The notes below the pieces were generated by a model. It was not told the origin of the DNA. It did no database searches and saw only the letters and a program-made list of their open reading frames with translations. From Rhodovulum sulfidophilum DSM 1374 (GTDB lineage Bacteria; Pseudomonadota; Alphaproteobacteria; Rhodobacterales; Rhodobacteraceae), in NCBI RefSeq assembly GCF_001633165.1, contig NZ_CP015418.1, positions 1,736,001-1,800,000 of the forward strand: a stretch of 64,000 nucleotides of DNA, given 5' to 3'. This document shows, one piece after another, positions 1-9,968 of this stretch (positions are counted from its first letter, which is position 1; each line of letters begins with the position of its first letter). The position numbers and the translations under genes are program-made.

Positions 1-440
1 CTGGCCGCGGTCAGCCATCCCGCATAAAGCCCGACCGGCGCCTGCAGCCACCAGCGGTCGACGAGCGGCGTCTCGACCAGCGCCCAGATCGCCATGGCGG
101 CCATCCACCACAACAGAAGCGAGGCCCAGACCGGCGAGAGCTGCGCGACCCCGATCCAGGCCGCGCCGGGGGCGAGCGACAGGATCAGCGGCACCCGGCA
201 GGCTTCCCAGGCGCCGTCGCGGGCGCGGCGGAACAGCCCGAACCCGGCCGAGATCAGAAGCCAGACATAGATCACGCTCCAGATCGCGAAGGTATAGCCC
301 GCGGGCTGCACCGGCGGATTGTTCTGCGGTATCGGAAACTGGTCGGGCGAAAAGCCCGAGAAGCCGCCCGGCATCAGCGCCGAGGCGACGAAGAATACCG
401 TTGCGACAAAGACAAGTATCGCCTTCACAGGGTCGATCAT
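1..440 (-). CDS. TspO/MBR-like integral membrane protein, 3' end beyond the left edge
   Basis: The reverse strand is open from an ATG at 440 to the left edge (146 codons visible). The product starts with a hydrophobic segment ([17 protein letters not shown]), then a loop rich in Pro, Asn and Gln, then [20 protein letters not shown] and further Trp-rich membrane segments. The P-G-x-x-F-x-x-W-x-x-I-Y pattern resembles the first helix of the TspO/MBR (tryptophan-rich sensory protein) family, membrane proteins that bind porphyrins or cholesterol; the assignment is by motif feel only. Its ATG overlaps the serS TGA in an ATGA at 437-440, so it is probably translated by coupling to serS. Confidence 0.55.
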   Translation of the reverse strand, partial: MIDPVKAILVFVATVFFVASALMPGGFSGFSPDQFPIPQNNPPVQPAGYTFAIWSVIYVWLLISAGFGLFRRARDGAWEACRVPLILSLAPGAAWIGVAQLSPVWASLLLWWMAAMAIWALVETPLVDRWWLQAPVGLYAGWLTAA

Positions 441-1729
441 GCCAGTTCTCCTTCAACTGTCAGCAGCGTCTTGCCGCCGAGCCAGGGTGCGAGCGCCTCG
501 GGCAGGGCGACGGATCCGTCCTCGCGCTGGCCGTTTTCCAGCACCGCAATCAGGCATCGACCGACCGCAAGGCCCGAGCCGTTCAGGGTATGGACATATG
601 CCGGTTTGCCGCCGCCGACGGGCCGGAAGCGCGCATTCATCCGCCGCGCCTGGAAATCGCCGCAATAGGAGACCGAGGAAATCTCGCGATAGGTGCCCTG
701 TCCGGGCAGCCAGACTTCAAGGTCATGGGTGCGCCGCGCGCCGAAGCCCGTGTCTCCGGTGCAGAGCGTCATCGTGCGGTAGGGCAGGCCTAGCCGCTCG
801 AGGATGCCCTGGGCACAGCCGGTCATCCGCTCGAGTTCGTCAAGTCCCTGCTCGGGATGCACGATCGACACCATCTCGACCTTCTCGAACTGGTGCTGGC
901 GCAGCATGCCCGCGGTGTCGCGCCCGGCGGATCCGGCCTCGGAGCGGAAGCAGAGCGAATGCGCGGTCAGCCGGCGCGGCAGGTCGGCCTCTTCCAGCAG
1001 GGTGTCGTTGACGGTGTTGGTCAGCGTCACTTCCGAGGTCGGGATCAACCACCAGCCCTCGCGGGTCTGATAGCTGTCCTCGCCGAATTTCGGCAGCTGG
1101 CCGGTGCCGTACATCATCTCTTCGCGGACCAGCACCGGCGCGTTGACCTCGGTCAGCCCGTTCTCGGTGACATGGGTGTCCAGCATGAACTGCGCCAGAG
1201 CCCGGTGGATGCGCGCCACGGCCCCCTTCAGCACCACGAAGCGCGCGCCCGACAGCTTGGCCGCGGTCTCGAAATCCATGCCCGCGGCGACGCCCGGCAG
1301 CTGGTAATGCTCTTTCGCGGCAAAGCCCGGGTCGGGCGGGGTGCCCCAGCGGTGACGCTCGACATTGTCGGCCTCGTCGGCGCCGTCGGGCACGTCGGCC
1401 AGCGGCAGGTTCGGCAGGCTCATCAGCATGTCCTGAAGACGCCTGTCCTCGGCCTTGGCCTCTTCGTCGAGCCGGGCGATCTCGTCCTTCTTCTCGGCCA
1501 CCAGCGCGCGCAGGCGCTCGAATTCGGCCTCGTCGCCCCGGGCCTTGGCGGCGCCGACCTCCTTCGAGGCAGCGTTGCGCGCGGCCTGGGCCTCTTCGGC
1601 GGCGGTGATCTTCGCGCGGCGGGCCTCGTCGAGCGCAAGGATCGCGGGCGAGACCGGCGCCAGCCCGCGGCGCGCCATGGCGGCGTCGAAAGCGTCGGGT
1701 GTCTCGCGGATGGCGCGGATGTCGTGCAT
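437..1729 (-). CDS. serS: Seryl-tRNA synthetase
   Basis: Class II aminoacyl-tRNA synthetase that charges tRNA-Ser (and tRNA-Sec where present) with serine in the cytosol. The 430-residue length is normal for the family. An N-terminal helical arm of about 100 residues ([26 protein letters not shown], here broken as two long antiparallel helices rich in Ala, Lys and Glu) is followed by the catalytic core. Motif 2 is seen around [20 protein letters not shown] and then QFEKVEMV, and motif 3 around [20 protein letters not shown]. The upstream gene on this strand is the pentapeptide-repeat protein, 40 bp away; the downstream TspO-like gene overlaps the stop codon. Identification is secure. Confidence 0.97.
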   Translation of the reverse strand: MHDIRAIRETPDAFDAAMARRGLAPVSPAILALDEARRAKITAAEEAQAARNAASKEVGAAKARGDEAEFERLRALVAEKKDEIARLDEEAKAEDRRLQDMLMSLPNLPLADVPDGADEADNVERHRWGTPPDPGFAAKEHYQLPGVAAGMDFETAAKLSGARFVVLKGAVARIHRALAQFMLDTHVTENGLTEVNAPVLVREEMMYGTGQLPKFGEDSYQTREGWWLIPTSEVTLTNTVNDTLLEEADLPRRLTAHSLCFRSEAGSAGRDTAGMLRQHQFEKVEMVSIVHPEQGLDELERMTGCAQGILERLGLPYRTMTLCTGDTGFGARRTHDLEVWLPGQGTYREISSVSYCGDFQARRMNARFRPVGGGKPAYVHTLNGSGLAVGRCLIAVLENGQREDGSVALPEALAPWLGGKTLLTVEGELA

Positions 1730-1769
1730 GTCTTGTCCTCGGGTGGTCTGGGTCTCTGTCTTGGGGCGG

Positions 1770-3152
1770 TTATGCCCGATCCTGAGGGGCGACGTAAGAG
1801 GCCGGATCGGCGCGCCACCTGGCGCATTCCCGGTCGAATGCTGTCTGGCTCAGGGCCTCGGACGGCCAGTGAGGCGGTCGTATGATCGGCCCGATTAGGA
1901 CGACTGTTCCATCACCGAAGCAGCGTTCGAGATCGAGGGTCCCGATATGATGTGCGCCGAGGATGCAATCGCGGAAGGCGAGCCCCTGATGGATCGTCGC
2001 TGGACGTGGAGGGGGGCCAGTTCGGGCTGTCCTGAAGCCGAAGTCGGTATCGCGTTGGCTTTCAAAGCCAATTATGATCGCGTTTTTCCAAGTGGCTTCT
2101 GCAAAGTTCGCACCGAGCGCCCACCTATCGGGTCCCCTCACTCCCGAGAAGGCGACGACACTGTCTTCCATTTGTGCTTGCGAAAAGTTCGCCCCGATTT
2201 GTGTCTTCGGAGAAAAGAGGAAGCGGCTTCGATTGAAGATGGCCTGCGACAGATTGGCGTTTTCGAACACGGCTCCTTCGAAGATGCTCTCATAGCCCTG
2301 AACCCTTTTCATGTTGGCAGACGTGAAATTGCAGTCGCGAAATCGGGACCGGTAGAGGAATGCATCGTTCAGATTGGACCCGGCGAACGCGGCGTGGGAA
2401 AAATCTGCGCCACTCAGATCGCATTTCGCGAGATTGCATCTGCTCAGTGAAAGACGGTAGCGGGCAGCGGTTTCAAGGCGACGACGGGATTCCGCCCGCC
2501 GTCCCAGCACGGTCAACGCGGTCTGGACATCGGTCAGGTCTGTCAGTTCGGAAAGGGAAGTCTTCGCCGCGTCCGTGTCCTCCGAGCGGGACAGAGGCTG
2601 CGATGATGGCGGTCTATGTGAATTCTCGCAGATATAGGCGCAGAGGATCTCCATCACGTTCACATGGTCGCGGTCGCTGTCCCGGCTGATCCGTTCCAGC
2701 GCGTAGATCGCGCCGATGCGGACCTCGATATTGGGTTCGGTCGTCTCTTCGATCTCGGTCGTGCCATCCGGGTGCGTGATCCGCCGCTTTACGGTCTTTT
2801 CCGCCCCCAGCCCCCCGACCGCCTTGTTCAGACGGTCGGTGATAAGCCCCTGTTCGGCCACCTCCACCTGCTTTTGCGCGACGATCGAGCGCCAGACCAG
2901 AAACGGAACCCCGATGAGGCCCGCGAGCACGAGGCCGATATTTCGTATTGCCTCGGATCGGCGTTCAGCGGGGGCGAAGTCGCCCAGTCCGACAAGGGCC
3001 ATGATGAAGGCGAGGAGGGTTCCGGCGATGAGAGCCAGCGCCAGCGCCGAGACCGCAAGACCAATGATCCGTCCGAACCGCCGTGCCGCTGTGAAATCGG
3101 GCGATCTGTTATAGCCCAGCCAGTCAATCAGATCCGGGCGCTTGTCGGGCAT
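1770..3152 (-). CDS. Membrane-anchored pentapeptide-repeat protein
   Basis: A 460-residue protein. Two hydrophobic segments lie near the N-terminus (about residues 28-55, [19 protein letters not shown], and 70-90, [17 protein letters not shown]), giving a hairpin anchor. A charged region of about 100 residues follows, with a coil-like stretch ([20 protein letters not shown]) and the conserved-looking [17 protein letters not shown]. Residues of about 234-330 then show A(N/D)LxX pentapeptides ([30 protein letters not shown], ending with GANFSQAQ), which fold as a right-handed beta helix. Anchored proteins of this layout occur in alphaproteobacteria, but their role is not established. It may share a transcript with serS (40-bp gap). 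The function is unknown. Confidence 0.85.
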   Translation of the reverse strand: MPDKRPDLIDWLGYNRSPDFTAARRFGRIIGLAVSALALALIAGTLLAFIMALVGLGDFAPAERRSEAIRNIGLVLAGLIGVPFLVWRSIVAQKQVEVAEQGLITDRLNKAVGGLGAEKTVKRRITHPDGTTEIEETTEPNIEVRIGAIYALERISRDSDRDHVNVMEILCAYICENSHRPPSSQPLSRSEDTDAAKTSLSELTDLTDVQTALTVLGRRAESRRRLETAARYRLSLSRCNLAKCDLSGADFSHAAFAGSNLNDAFLYRSRFRDCNFTSANMKRVQGYESIFEGAVFENANLSQAIFNRSRFLFSPKTQIGANFSQAQMEDSVVAFSGVRGPDRWALGANFAEATWKNAIIIGFESQRDTDFGFRTARTGPPPRPATIHQGLAFRDCILGAHHIGTLDLERCFGDGTVVLIGPIIRPPHWPSEALSQTAFDRECARWRADPASYVAPQDRA

Positions 3153-3222
3153 AGGACACTCCGTTTCCTTGAAGCGCAGACTGCCCCGAACCGCCGCTGC
3201 TGGGAACCGGTTTCACCGGGGC

Positions 3223-3963
3223 CTATTGACCCGCCAGAAAGGCCGCGCCGGGGCGGGCGGCGATCGAGCGGATCCCGCCCGCGCCACGCAATGCGGCCGA
3301 GATCACGCCGACCACCTGCCAGCCCCGGCCCGCGCGCTGCAGGACCGGGGCGCCCGAAAGGCCTTTGGTCACCGGGCAGCTGAGCCCGGCCATGCCGGGG
3401 CTCTGGACCAGCACGCGGCAGTCGCGGACCCGGCTGAGCGCGTTCGGGCGGTCGCGGCGATAGCCGATCACGGTGACCTCGGGGCCGATGCGCTCGGGCA
3501 GGGCCAGCGCAAGCGGCGCGATGCCGGTGATCGGCGTCTCGAGCAGAAGGATCGCCACATCGCTGCGCAAGCTACGGGAATCCGGTTTCTTTCCGGGATG
3601 AAAGCCGGGGTTCGGCCGGAGCGCTCGGGCGGTGCGGTGGGCGGCATAGCTGCCCTTGTACCAGCCTGCGAGGAAATGCACCTGTCCGGGCTGGGCCCGC
3701 GCGCCGCCGCGCAGCGCGTAAAGGCAATGAGCCGCGGTCAGCACCCGGTCGGGCGCGATCAGCGTGCCGGTGCAGAACCCGCCGGTATCGAACCCCGCCA
3801 CGTTGACCCGGCCAATGGCGCGCCAGGCGCGGTGCTGGGCCTCGGCCAGCGGCTCGGCCCGGTCGCGGGTGCCGGCGGCGTGGGCGGCGGGCAGGGTCGC
3901 TGCCCCCAGCGCGACGGCAAGGGCGAGGCTCAGTGCGGCAGGCGGGCGGCTCGAAGGTCGCAT
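3223..3963 (-). CDS. Secreted trypsin/V8-like serine protease
   Basis: The start is taken at 3963, where a signal peptide begins ([17 protein letters not shown], cleavage near AHAA at about residue 30); the open frame extends further upstream but that extension is not protein-like. The mature part carries a chymotrypsin-fold triad: His79 in TAAHC, Asp135 in SDVAILLLE and Ser204 in KGLSGAPVL. Cysteines 64/80 and 182/196 are placed to form the usual disulfides. The serine motif lacks the Asp of GDSGGP and looks closer to V8/glutamyl-endopeptidase-type periplasmic proteases. The 246-residue product has no PDZ domain. It is transcribed divergently from yajC. The substrate is unknown. Confidence 0.85.
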   Translation of the reverse strand: MRPSSRPPAALSLALAVALGAATLPAAHAAGTRDRAEPLAEAQHRAWRAIGRVNVAGFDTGGFCTGTLIAPDRVLTAAHCLYALRGGARAQPGQVHFLAGWYKGSYAAHRTARALRPNPGFHPGKKPDSRSLRSDVAILLLETPITGIAPLALALPERIGPEVTVIGYRRDRPNALSRVRDCRVLVQSPGMAGLSCPVTKGLSGAPVLQRAGRGWQVVGVISAALRGAGGIRSIAARPGAAFLAGQ

Positions 3964-4100
3964 GGCCCTTGATATGCCCTGATCGGGACGCCATTTGAAG
4001 CCCCGGCGCAGCGCCTTGCCAAGCAGAAGACCCACGGATAGGGTGCGCCGCGACTGAAAACGGGGCGGCCCGTCTGCCCTTCGAACACGGGGACTTCCAC

Positions 4101-4430
4101 ATGTTTGCAACGCCAGCCTTCGCGCAAGCGGCCGGCGGGGGCGCCGCCGGCGCCTTCGGCTCTTTTCTTCCGCTGATCCTGATCTTCGCGATCATGTATT
4201 TCCTGCTGATCCGCCCTCAGCAGAAGAAGGCGAAGCAGCACAAGGCGATGGTGGACGCGCTGCGGCGCGGCGACCAGATCGTGACCCAGGGCGGCATCAT
4301 CGGCAAGGTCTCGAAGGTCAAGGATGACGCCGAGGTCGAGATCGAGGTCGCCGAGAACGTCAAGATCCGTGTCGTGCGTCAGACCATCTCTCAGGTGCTC
4401 AACAAGACCGAGCCGGCGGAAAAGGCCTGA
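4101..4430 (+). CDS. yajC: Sec translocon accessory protein YajC
   Basis: A 109-residue protein with one membrane helix (FLPLILIFAIMYFLLI), immediately followed by the hallmark RPQQKKAKQHKAMVDAL and a small cytosolic domain (GDQIVTQGGIIGKV). YajC associates with SecD and SecF in the SecDF-YajC complex that helps the SecYEG channel complete protein export. It is the first gene of a three-gene unit: secD starts 6 bp after its stop and secF 10 bp after secD. The N-terminus (FATPAFAQAAGGGAAGAFG) is Ala/Gly-rich, as in other alphaproteobacterial YajC proteins. Confidence 0.96.
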   Translation: MFATPAFAQAAGGGAAGAFGSFLPLILIFAIMYFLLIRPQQKKAKQHKAMVDALRRGDQIVTQGGIIGKVSKVKDDAEVEIEVAENVKIRVVRQTISQVLNKTEPAEKA

Positions 4431-4436
4431 TCGCCG

Positions 4437-6098
4437 ATGCTTGATTTCGCGCTTTGGAAGCGGGTCGCGATCTGGGGGGTGGTTCTGCTGGGGCTGCTCT
4501 TTGCCGCGCCCAACATGTTCTATTCCCGGGTCGAGGGGCATAACGATGCCCTGAAGGCCATAGAAACCCAGGGCGCGACCCCTGAACTGATCGCCAAGCG
4601 CGACGGCTGGCCCGGATGGCTGCCCTCGGGCCTGGTCAATCTCGGCCTCGACCTGCGCGGCGGTGCCCATCTGCTTGCCGAGGTGCAGGTCGAGGATGTC
4701 TATGCCGACCGCATGGATGCGCTCTGGCCCGATGTGCGCGACGCGCTGCGCGAGGTCCGCGACCGGGTCGGCCCGATCCGCCGGATCGACGGCACGCCCG
4801 GCACGCTGCAGGTCCGTCTGGGCGAGCCCGCGGGCATGCCCGCCGCGCTCGAGGCGGTCCGCGGCCTGGCCCGGCCCATCGTCAGCCTGACCGGCGTCGG
4901 GGCGTCGGATATCGACGTCTCGGGCGAGGGCGCGGTCCTGACCGTGCAGCTTTCCGAGCCCGAGAAGCAGGCCACCATCGACCGCACCCTGCGCCAGTCG
5001 CTGGAAATCGTCCGCCGCCGGATCGACGAGGTCGGCACCCGCGAGCCGACGATCCAGCGCCAGGGCGAGGACCGGATCCTGATCGAGGTGCCCGGGATCG
5101 GCTCGGCCGACGAGCTGAAGGCGCTGATCGGCACCACCGCGCGGCTGACCTTCAACCCGGTCGTCTCGCGCACCAGCAATCCCAACGAGGCGCCAGGGGC
5201 GAGCAACGAGCTTCTGCCCTCGATGGACGAGCCGGGCACCTATTACATCATCGAGAAGACGCCGGTCGTCTCGGGCGAGGAGCTGACCGATTCACAGCCC
5301 GCCTTCGACCAGAATGGCGAGCCCTCGGTCACCTTCCGCTTCAACCCTTCGGGCGCGCGCAAGTTCGGCCAGTATACCGCCGAACATGTCGGCTCGCCCT
5401 TCGCCATCGTGCTTGATGACGAGGTGATCTCGGCCCCGGTGATCCGAGAGGCGATCCCGTCGGGCTCGGGCCAGATCACCGGCAATTTCACGGTCGAGGA
5501 ATCGACCCAGCTTGCCGTTCTGTTGCGCGCGGGCGCGCTTCCGGCCGAACTGACCTTCCTCGAGGAACGCACCATCGGCCCGCAGCTCGGCGCCGACTCG
5601 ATCGAGGCGGGCAAGATCGCCTCGGCCGCGGCCTTCCTTCTGGTCCTGCTGTTCATGTGGGCCAGCTACGGGCTGTTCGGGCTTTTCGCCAATGTCGCGC
5701 TGATCGTGAATATCGGGCTGATCTTCGGGCTCCTGTCGATGATCGGGGCGACGCTGACCCTGCCCGGCATCGCCGGGATCGTGCTGACCATCGGCATGGC
5801 GGTCGATGCCAACGTGCTGGTCTTCGAGCGTATCCGCGAGGAGCTCAAGACCGCCAAGGGCCCGGCCCGGGCCATCGAGCTGGGCTATCAGAGGGCGCTG
5901 TCGGCGATTCTCGACGCCAACATCACCACCTTCCTGACGGCGGTGATCCTGTTCGTCATGGGCTCCGGCCCGGTGCGCGGCTTCGCGGTGACGCTGGCCA
6001 TCGGCATCGTCACTTCGGTCTTCGTCGCGATCTATGTCACGCGGATGATGATCGTGATGTGGATGGCCCGCCGTCGCCCCAAGTCCATCGTGCTGTAA
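4437..6098 (+). CDS. secD: Protein translocase subunit SecD
   Basis: A 553-residue RND-superfamily protein that uses the proton gradient to pull secreted proteins through SecYEG into the periplasm. There is one N-terminal membrane helix (WGVVLLGLLFAAPNMFY), the conserved LGLDLRGGAHLL (D1 motif), a large periplasmic P1 region of about 300 residues, and five membrane helices at the C-terminus containing GMAVDANVLVFERIREEL (D4-type motif). The length is close to that of other alphaproteobacterial SecD proteins. It sits between yajC and secF, in the usual order and tight spacing. Confidence 0.97.
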   Translation: MLDFALWKRVAIWGVVLLGLLFAAPNMFYSRVEGHNDALKAIETQGATPELIAKRDGWPGWLPSGLVNLGLDLRGGAHLLAEVQVEDVYADRMDALWPDVRDALREVRDRVGPIRRIDGTPGTLQVRLGEPAGMPAALEAVRGLARPIVSLTGVGASDIDVSGEGAVLTVQLSEPEKQATIDRTLRQSLEIVRRRIDEVGTREPTIQRQGEDRILIEVPGIGSADELKALIGTTARLTFNPVVSRTSNPNEAPGASNELLPSMDEPGTYYIIEKTPVVSGEELTDSQPAFDQNGEPSVTFRFNPSGARKFGQYTAEHVGSPFAIVLDDEVISAPVIREAIPSGSGQITGNFTVEESTQLAVLLRAGALPAELTFLEERTIGPQLGADSIEAGKIASAAAFLLVLLFMWASYGLFGLFANVALIVNIGLIFGLLSMIGATLTLPGIAGIVLTIGMAVDANVLVFERIREELKTAKGPARAIELGYQRALSAILDANITTFLTAVILFVMGSGPVRGFAVTLAIGIVTSVFVAIYVTRMMIVMWMARRRPKSIVL

Positions 6099-6108
6099 GG
6101 GAAGATCC

Positions 6109-7080
6109 ATGCGCCTGAAACTCGTTCCCTCCAATACCAGCTGGGACTTCTTCAAGTTCTCGCATATCTCGCTCGGTGCCTCGGCCTTGGCGATGGTGGT
6201 CTCGATCGTGCTGGTCTTCACCATGGGGCTCAATTTCGGCATCGACTTCAAGGGCGGCACCACGATCCGCACCGAAAGCAGCCAGCCGGTCGATGTCGGC
6301 GCCTATCGCCAGGCGATCTCGGCGCTCGATCTGGGCGATGTGTCGATCACCGAGGTATTTGATCCGAGCTTCGGCCCCGGGAAGAACGTGGCCCAGATCC
6401 GGATCCAGGCCCAGGGCGATGCCGAAAGCGTCACCCCCGAAACCATCGCCGCGCTCGAACAGGCGCTGAGCGCGGTCGATCCCTCGATCACCTTCCCCTC
6501 GGTCGAGAGCGTGGGGCCGAAGGTCTCGGGCGAGCTGGTGACCTCGGCGGCGATCGCGGTCAGCCTCTCGATCCTCGCCATGCTGGTCTATATCTGGTTG
6601 CGTTTCGAATGGCAGTTTGGGCTCGGCGCCGTGGTCGCGCTGATCCATGACGTCACCCTCACCATGGGCATCTTCGCCGGTCTGCAGCTCAAATTCGATC
6701 TCGCGATCATCGCGGCGCTGCTGACCATCGTCGGCTATTCGGTCAACGACACCGTCGTGGTGTTCGACCGGGTCCGCGAGAACCTGCGCAAGTTCAAGAA
6801 GATGGCCCTGAAGGACGTGCTGAACCTCTCGATCAACGAGACGCTTTCGCGCACCACGATGACCTCCTTCACCACGCTGCTGGCCCTGATTGCGCTGATC
6901 GTCCTGGGCGGCGACGTGATCCGCGGCTTCGTCTTCGCGATGACCTGGGGCATCATCGTCGGGACCTATTCCTCGATCTTCGTGGCCGCGAACATCCTGC
7001 TCATGCTGGGTGTCAAGCGCGACTGGTCGAAGGAAGGCGATGGCGGCGCGGGCACCCAGTTCGCCAACGCCGAGCGCTGA
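6109..7080 (+). CDS. secF: Protein translocase subunit SecF
   Basis: A 323-residue partner of SecD. After an N-terminal membrane helix comes FGIDFKGGTTIRTE, the SecF counterpart of the SecD DLRGG motif, then a short periplasmic domain and five membrane helices with GYSVNDTVVVFDRVRENL. A ribosome binding site (GGGAAG) precedes the ATG. The C-terminal tail (DWSKEGDGGAGTQ) is short and charged. Last of the yajC-secD-secF unit; the Mth938-domain gene follows 111 bp downstream and could be co-transcribed. Confidence 0.97.
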   Translation: MRLKLVPSNTSWDFFKFSHISLGASALAMVVSIVLVFTMGLNFGIDFKGGTTIRTESSQPVDVGAYRQAISALDLGDVSITEVFDPSFGPGKNVAQIRIQAQGDAESVTPETIAALEQALSAVDPSITFPSVESVGPKVSGELVTSAAIAVSLSILAMLVYIWLRFEWQFGLGAVVALIHDVTLTMGIFAGLQLKFDLAIIAALLTIVGYSVNDTVVVFDRVRENLRKFKKMALKDVLNLSINETLSRTTMTSFTTLLALIALIVLGGDVIRGFVFAMTWGIIVGTYSSIFVAANILLMLGVKRDWSKEGDGGAGTQFANAER

Positions 7081-7191
7081 GCCCCGCGGCGGCGCGATCG
7101 CGATGACAGCCGGAATTCCCGGGCGCCCGGCGGTTTTCCCCGCCCGGCGCCCGGTCTATGATCGGGGCACGCCAGGCGACAGGAGACCCCG

Positions 7192-7548
7192 ATGAAACTG
7201 ACCGACATGACCATCCCCGACGGCCTGCCCATCGACGGCTACGGCCCGGGCTTCTTCAGGATCGCGGGCGAGATCCACGAGGGTGGGGCGCTTGTCGCCG
7301 AAGGAACGCTGCTGCCCTGGCAGGGGCCGGGCGACGAGGCGCCACTGATGGCACTTGAGGGCCGCGTCGACATCCTGCTGATCGGCACCGGCGAAAGCCT
7401 GACGCCGCTGCCGAACCGGCTCCAGTCCCGGCTCGAGGCCGCGGGCCTCGGGGTCGAGCTGATGTCCAGCCCGTCGGCCGCCCGCAGCTACAATGTCCTT
7501 CTCGCCGAAGGCCGCCGGGTCGCCGTCGCGCTGGTGCCCGTCCCCTGA
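7192..7548 (+). CDS. Mth938-like domain-containing protein (DUF498)
   Basis: A 118-residue protein with the compact alpha/beta pattern of the Mth938/DUF498 family: [20 protein letters not shown], then the core [16 protein letters not shown] and a C-terminal [25 protein letters not shown] strand region (here [15 protein letters not shown]). The human relative NDUFAF3 is a complex I assembly factor; bacterial members often lie next to secDF, and their role is not known. The start at 7192 has AGGAGACC just upstream. No membrane segment or signal peptide was seen. Confidence 0.85.
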   Translation: MKLTDMTIPDGLPIDGYGPGFFRIAGEIHEGGALVAEGTLLPWQGPGDEAPLMALEGRVDILLIGTGESLTPLPNRLQSRLEAAGLGVELMSSPSAARSYNVLLAEGRRVAVALVPVP

Positions 7549-7757
7549 CCCCTCGGCCCCCGGGGCGTCTTCTCACCCCGCCGGTCGCCCCCGGGACCGC
7601 GCGCATCCTTTCGCGCGCTTCTTCTTGGCGAAAATACCCCAGCCGGAGGCGGCGCGCATCAGCGCGCCCGAACCCCGTGGCCGGACCGATAGGGCCGCGC
7701 GGCAAGCGCCCGCCTTTCCTGCTTCCCGCCCGCCGCCCTTTCGGCTATGCGGGGCAC

Positions 7758-8372
7758 ATGGAACTGGTGGCGAGGGATCTGGCCTGCGCACGCGGCAGCG
7801 TGCCGGTGCTCGAAGGGGTAAGCTTCACGCTCGCCGCGGGGCAGGCGCTGATGCTGCGCGGCCCGAATGGCAGCGGCAAGACAACGCTGCTCCGGACCCT
7901 GGCGGGGCTGCAGCCGCCGCTTGAGGGCTCCGTTTCCGCGCCACCCGAGTCGATCGCCTATGCCGCGCATGCGGATGGGCTCAAGGCCACGCTCACCGTC
8001 TCCGAGAACCTGACCTTCTGGTCCCGCATCTTCGGCCAGAGCGACATCGGACCTGCGCTCGAGGCCTTCGATCTCGGCGATCTGGCCGGGCGCCCGGCGC
8101 AGAACCTCTCGGCCGGGCAGAAGCGCAGGCTGGGCCTCGCCAGGCTGCTGGTCACCGGCCGGCCGATCTGGATGCTCGACGAACCCACGGTCTCGCTCGA
8201 CGCGGCCTCGGTGGCGCAGTTCGGACGCGCCGTGCGCGGCCATCTCGACCGGGGCGGCGCCGCGCTGATCGCGACCCATATCGACCTCGGCTTCGAGGCG
8301 GCGCTGCTCGACATCTCGACCTTCCGCGCCCGGCCGCGCCGGATCGACAGTTTCGACGAGGCCTTCGCATGA
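7758..8372 (+). CDS. ccmA: Heme exporter ATP-binding protein CcmA
   Basis: ATPase of the CcmABCD complex, which releases holo-CcmE during cytochrome c maturation. A 204-residue ABC ATPase with Walker [12 protein letters not shown], signature [16 protein letters not shown] and Walker [14 protein letters not shown]. The start is set at the ATG at 7758 ([13 protein letters not shown]); the open frame begins 81 bp earlier, but those residues are not conserved-looking. The stop overlaps the ccmB start in an ATGA at 8369-8372. Short for an ABC ATPase, as is normal for CcmA. Confidence 0.95.
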   Translation: MELVARDLACARGSVPVLEGVSFTLAAGQALMLRGPNGSGKTTLLRTLAGLQPPLEGSVSAPPESIAYAAHADGLKATLTVSENLTFWSRIFGQSDIGPALEAFDLGDLAGRPAQNLSAGQKRRLGLARLLVTGRPIWMLDEPTVSLDAASVAQFGRAVRGHLDRGGAALIATHIDLGFEAALLDISTFRARPRRIDSFDEAFA

Positions 8373-9025
8373 TCGCCCTGCTGCAACGCGACCTCCGGCT
8401 CGCGATCCGCGCCGGCGGCGGCTTCGGGCTCGGACTGGCCTTCTTTCTCATCATCGTCGTGTTGGTACCCTTCGGCGTCGGCTCGGACAGCGGGCTTCTT
8501 GCCGCCATCGCGCCCGGCATCCTCTGGGTCGGCGCGCTTCTGGCCTGCCTTCTCTCGCTCGACCGCATCTTCGCGCTCGATCACGAGGACGGCTCGCTCG
8601 ATTTGCTGGCGACCGCGCCGATCCCGCTGGAAGGCGTCGTCGCGATGAAGGCGGCGGCGCATTGGGTGACGACCGGCCTGCCGCTGACGCTGGCAGCCCC
8701 GGGGCTCGGGCTTTTGCTGAACCTGCCTGCGGCGGGCTATGGCTGGCTGGCCGCGAGCCTTGCGCTCGGCACGCCCGCGCTCAGCATGATCGGCAGCTTC
8801 GGCGCTGCGCTGACCGTCGGGCTCAAGCGGGGCGGGCTTCTGCTGTCGCTGCTGGTGCTGCCGCTTTACGTGCCGACGCTGATCTTCGGCGCCGAGGCGG
8901 TGGCGCGCGGCATCGACGGGCGCGACACCGGAACGCCGCTTCTGATGCTGACGGCGATCACGCTTGCCGCCATGGCGCTGCTGCCCTTCGCCGCGGCTGC
9001 GGCAATCCGTATCAATCTGCGCTAG
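8369..9025 (+). CDS. ccmB: Heme exporter protein CcmB
   Basis: A 218-residue integral membrane protein with about six helices (for example [19 protein letters not shown] and [18 protein letters not shown]), which forms the membrane part of the CcmAB ABC unit in system I cytochrome c biogenesis. The [17 protein letters not shown] cytosolic loop (here [17 protein letters not shown]) is typical. It is coupled to ccmA through a 4-bp overlap, and ccmC starts 56 bp after its stop. Confidence 0.95.
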   Translation: MIALLQRDLRLAIRAGGGFGLGLAFFLIIVVLVPFGVGSDSGLLAAIAPGILWVGALLACLLSLDRIFALDHEDGSLDLLATAPIPLEGVVAMKAAAHWVTTGLPLTLAAPGLGLLLNLPAAGYGWLAASLALGTPALSMIGSFGAALTVGLKRGGLLLSLLVLPLYVPTLIFGAEAVARGIDGRDTGTPLLMLTAITLAAMALLPFAAAAAIRINLR

Positions 9026-9081
9026 GGGCCTCACACGCTCGTCACTTGAGGGCCTTCCGAAACGCCACTAGGAACACGCTC

Positions 9082-9813
9082 ATGTCGTCGCTTTGGGAAT
9101 ATGCCAATCCTCAGAAATTCATGCGGACCTCGTCGGTCCTGCTGCCGGTCTTCTCGGTGGCGGCGGCGATCTGTCTGGGGGTGGGGCTGGTCTGGGGCTT
9201 CTTCCTGACGCCCGAGGCCGAGAATTTCGGGTCCACCGTCAAGATCATCTACATCCACGTCCCTGCGGCGATGATGGCGATCAATGCCTGGGTGATGATG
9301 CTGGTGACCTCGCTGATCTGGCTGGTCCGGCGCCATCACGTCTCGGCGCTGGCGGCGCGGGCGGCCGCGCCCATCGGCATGACCATGACCCTGATCGCGC
9401 TGATCACCGGCGCGATCTGGGGCGAGCCGATGTGGGGCACCTACTGGGTCTGGGACCCGCGGCTGACCTCGTTCATGATCCTGTTCCTGTTCTATCTCGG
9501 CTATATCGCGCTTTGGGAGGCGATCGAGAACCCGGATGCCGCCGCCGACCTGACCTCGGTCCTGTGCATCGTCGGTTCGGTTTTCGCGCTGCTCAGCCGC
9601 TATGCCGTGAATTTCTGGAGTCAGGGCCTGCATCAGGGCGCCTCGCTCAGCCTCGACAAGAAGGAAAACGTGGCCGACGTGTTCTACATCCCGCTTCTGT
9701 TCTGCATCGCGGGCTTCGTCTGCCTCTTCGTCGCGCTGGTCCTGTTGCGCACCCGGACCGAGATCCGGGCCCGCCGGGTCCGGGCGATGCTGGCAAGGGA
9801 GCGGATGGCATGA
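9082..9813 (+). CDS. ccmC: Heme transporter/handling protein CcmC
   Basis: Membrane protein of 243 residues that loads heme onto CcmE in the periplasm. It contains the tryptophan-rich WWD-type heme-handling motif (WGTYWVWDPRLTS) between membrane helices, and two conserved histidines are in place (IYIHVPAAMM and SQGLHQGASL). The start at 9082 (MSSLWEYANPQKFM) is preferred over an upstream in-frame start that would overlap ccmB and is not protein-like. The stop overlaps the ccmD start in ATGA at 9810-9813. Confidence 0.95.
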   Translation: MSSLWEYANPQKFMRTSSVLLPVFSVAAAICLGVGLVWGFFLTPEAENFGSTVKIIYIHVPAAMMAINAWVMMLVTSLIWLVRRHHVSALAARAAAPIGMTMTLIALITGAIWGEPMWGTYWVWDPRLTSFMILFLFYLGYIALWEAIENPDAAADLTSVLCIVGSVFALLSRYAVNFWSQGLHQGASLSLDKKENVADVFYIPLLFCIAGFVCLFVALVLLRTRTEIRARRVRAMLARERMA

Positions 9814-9968
9814 TCCCCGATCTTGGAAAATACGCGGTCGCCGTGCTGTCCTCCTATGCGGTGACGATGGGCCTGATCGCGGTGCTGATCGCGGTCTCGC
9901 TCTGGCGCGGGGCACGGGTCCGGCGCCAGTTGGCCGAGATCGAGGCCCGGAGGAACGCCGATGTCTGA
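9810..9968 (+). CDS. ccmD: Heme exporter protein CcmD
   Basis: A 52-residue single-span protein (MIPDLGKYAVAVLSSYAV, then helix MGLIAVLIAVSLW and a basic, charged tail ARVRRQLAEIEARR). CcmD stabilises CcmABC and is needed for release of holo-CcmE. Size, the membrane helix near the N-terminus and the position between ccmC and ccmG support the call. It overlaps ccmC by 4 bp and ccmG by 8 bp. Confidence 0.92.
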   Translation: MIPDLGKYAVAVLSSYAVTMGLIAVLIAVSLWRGARVRRQLAEIEARRNADV

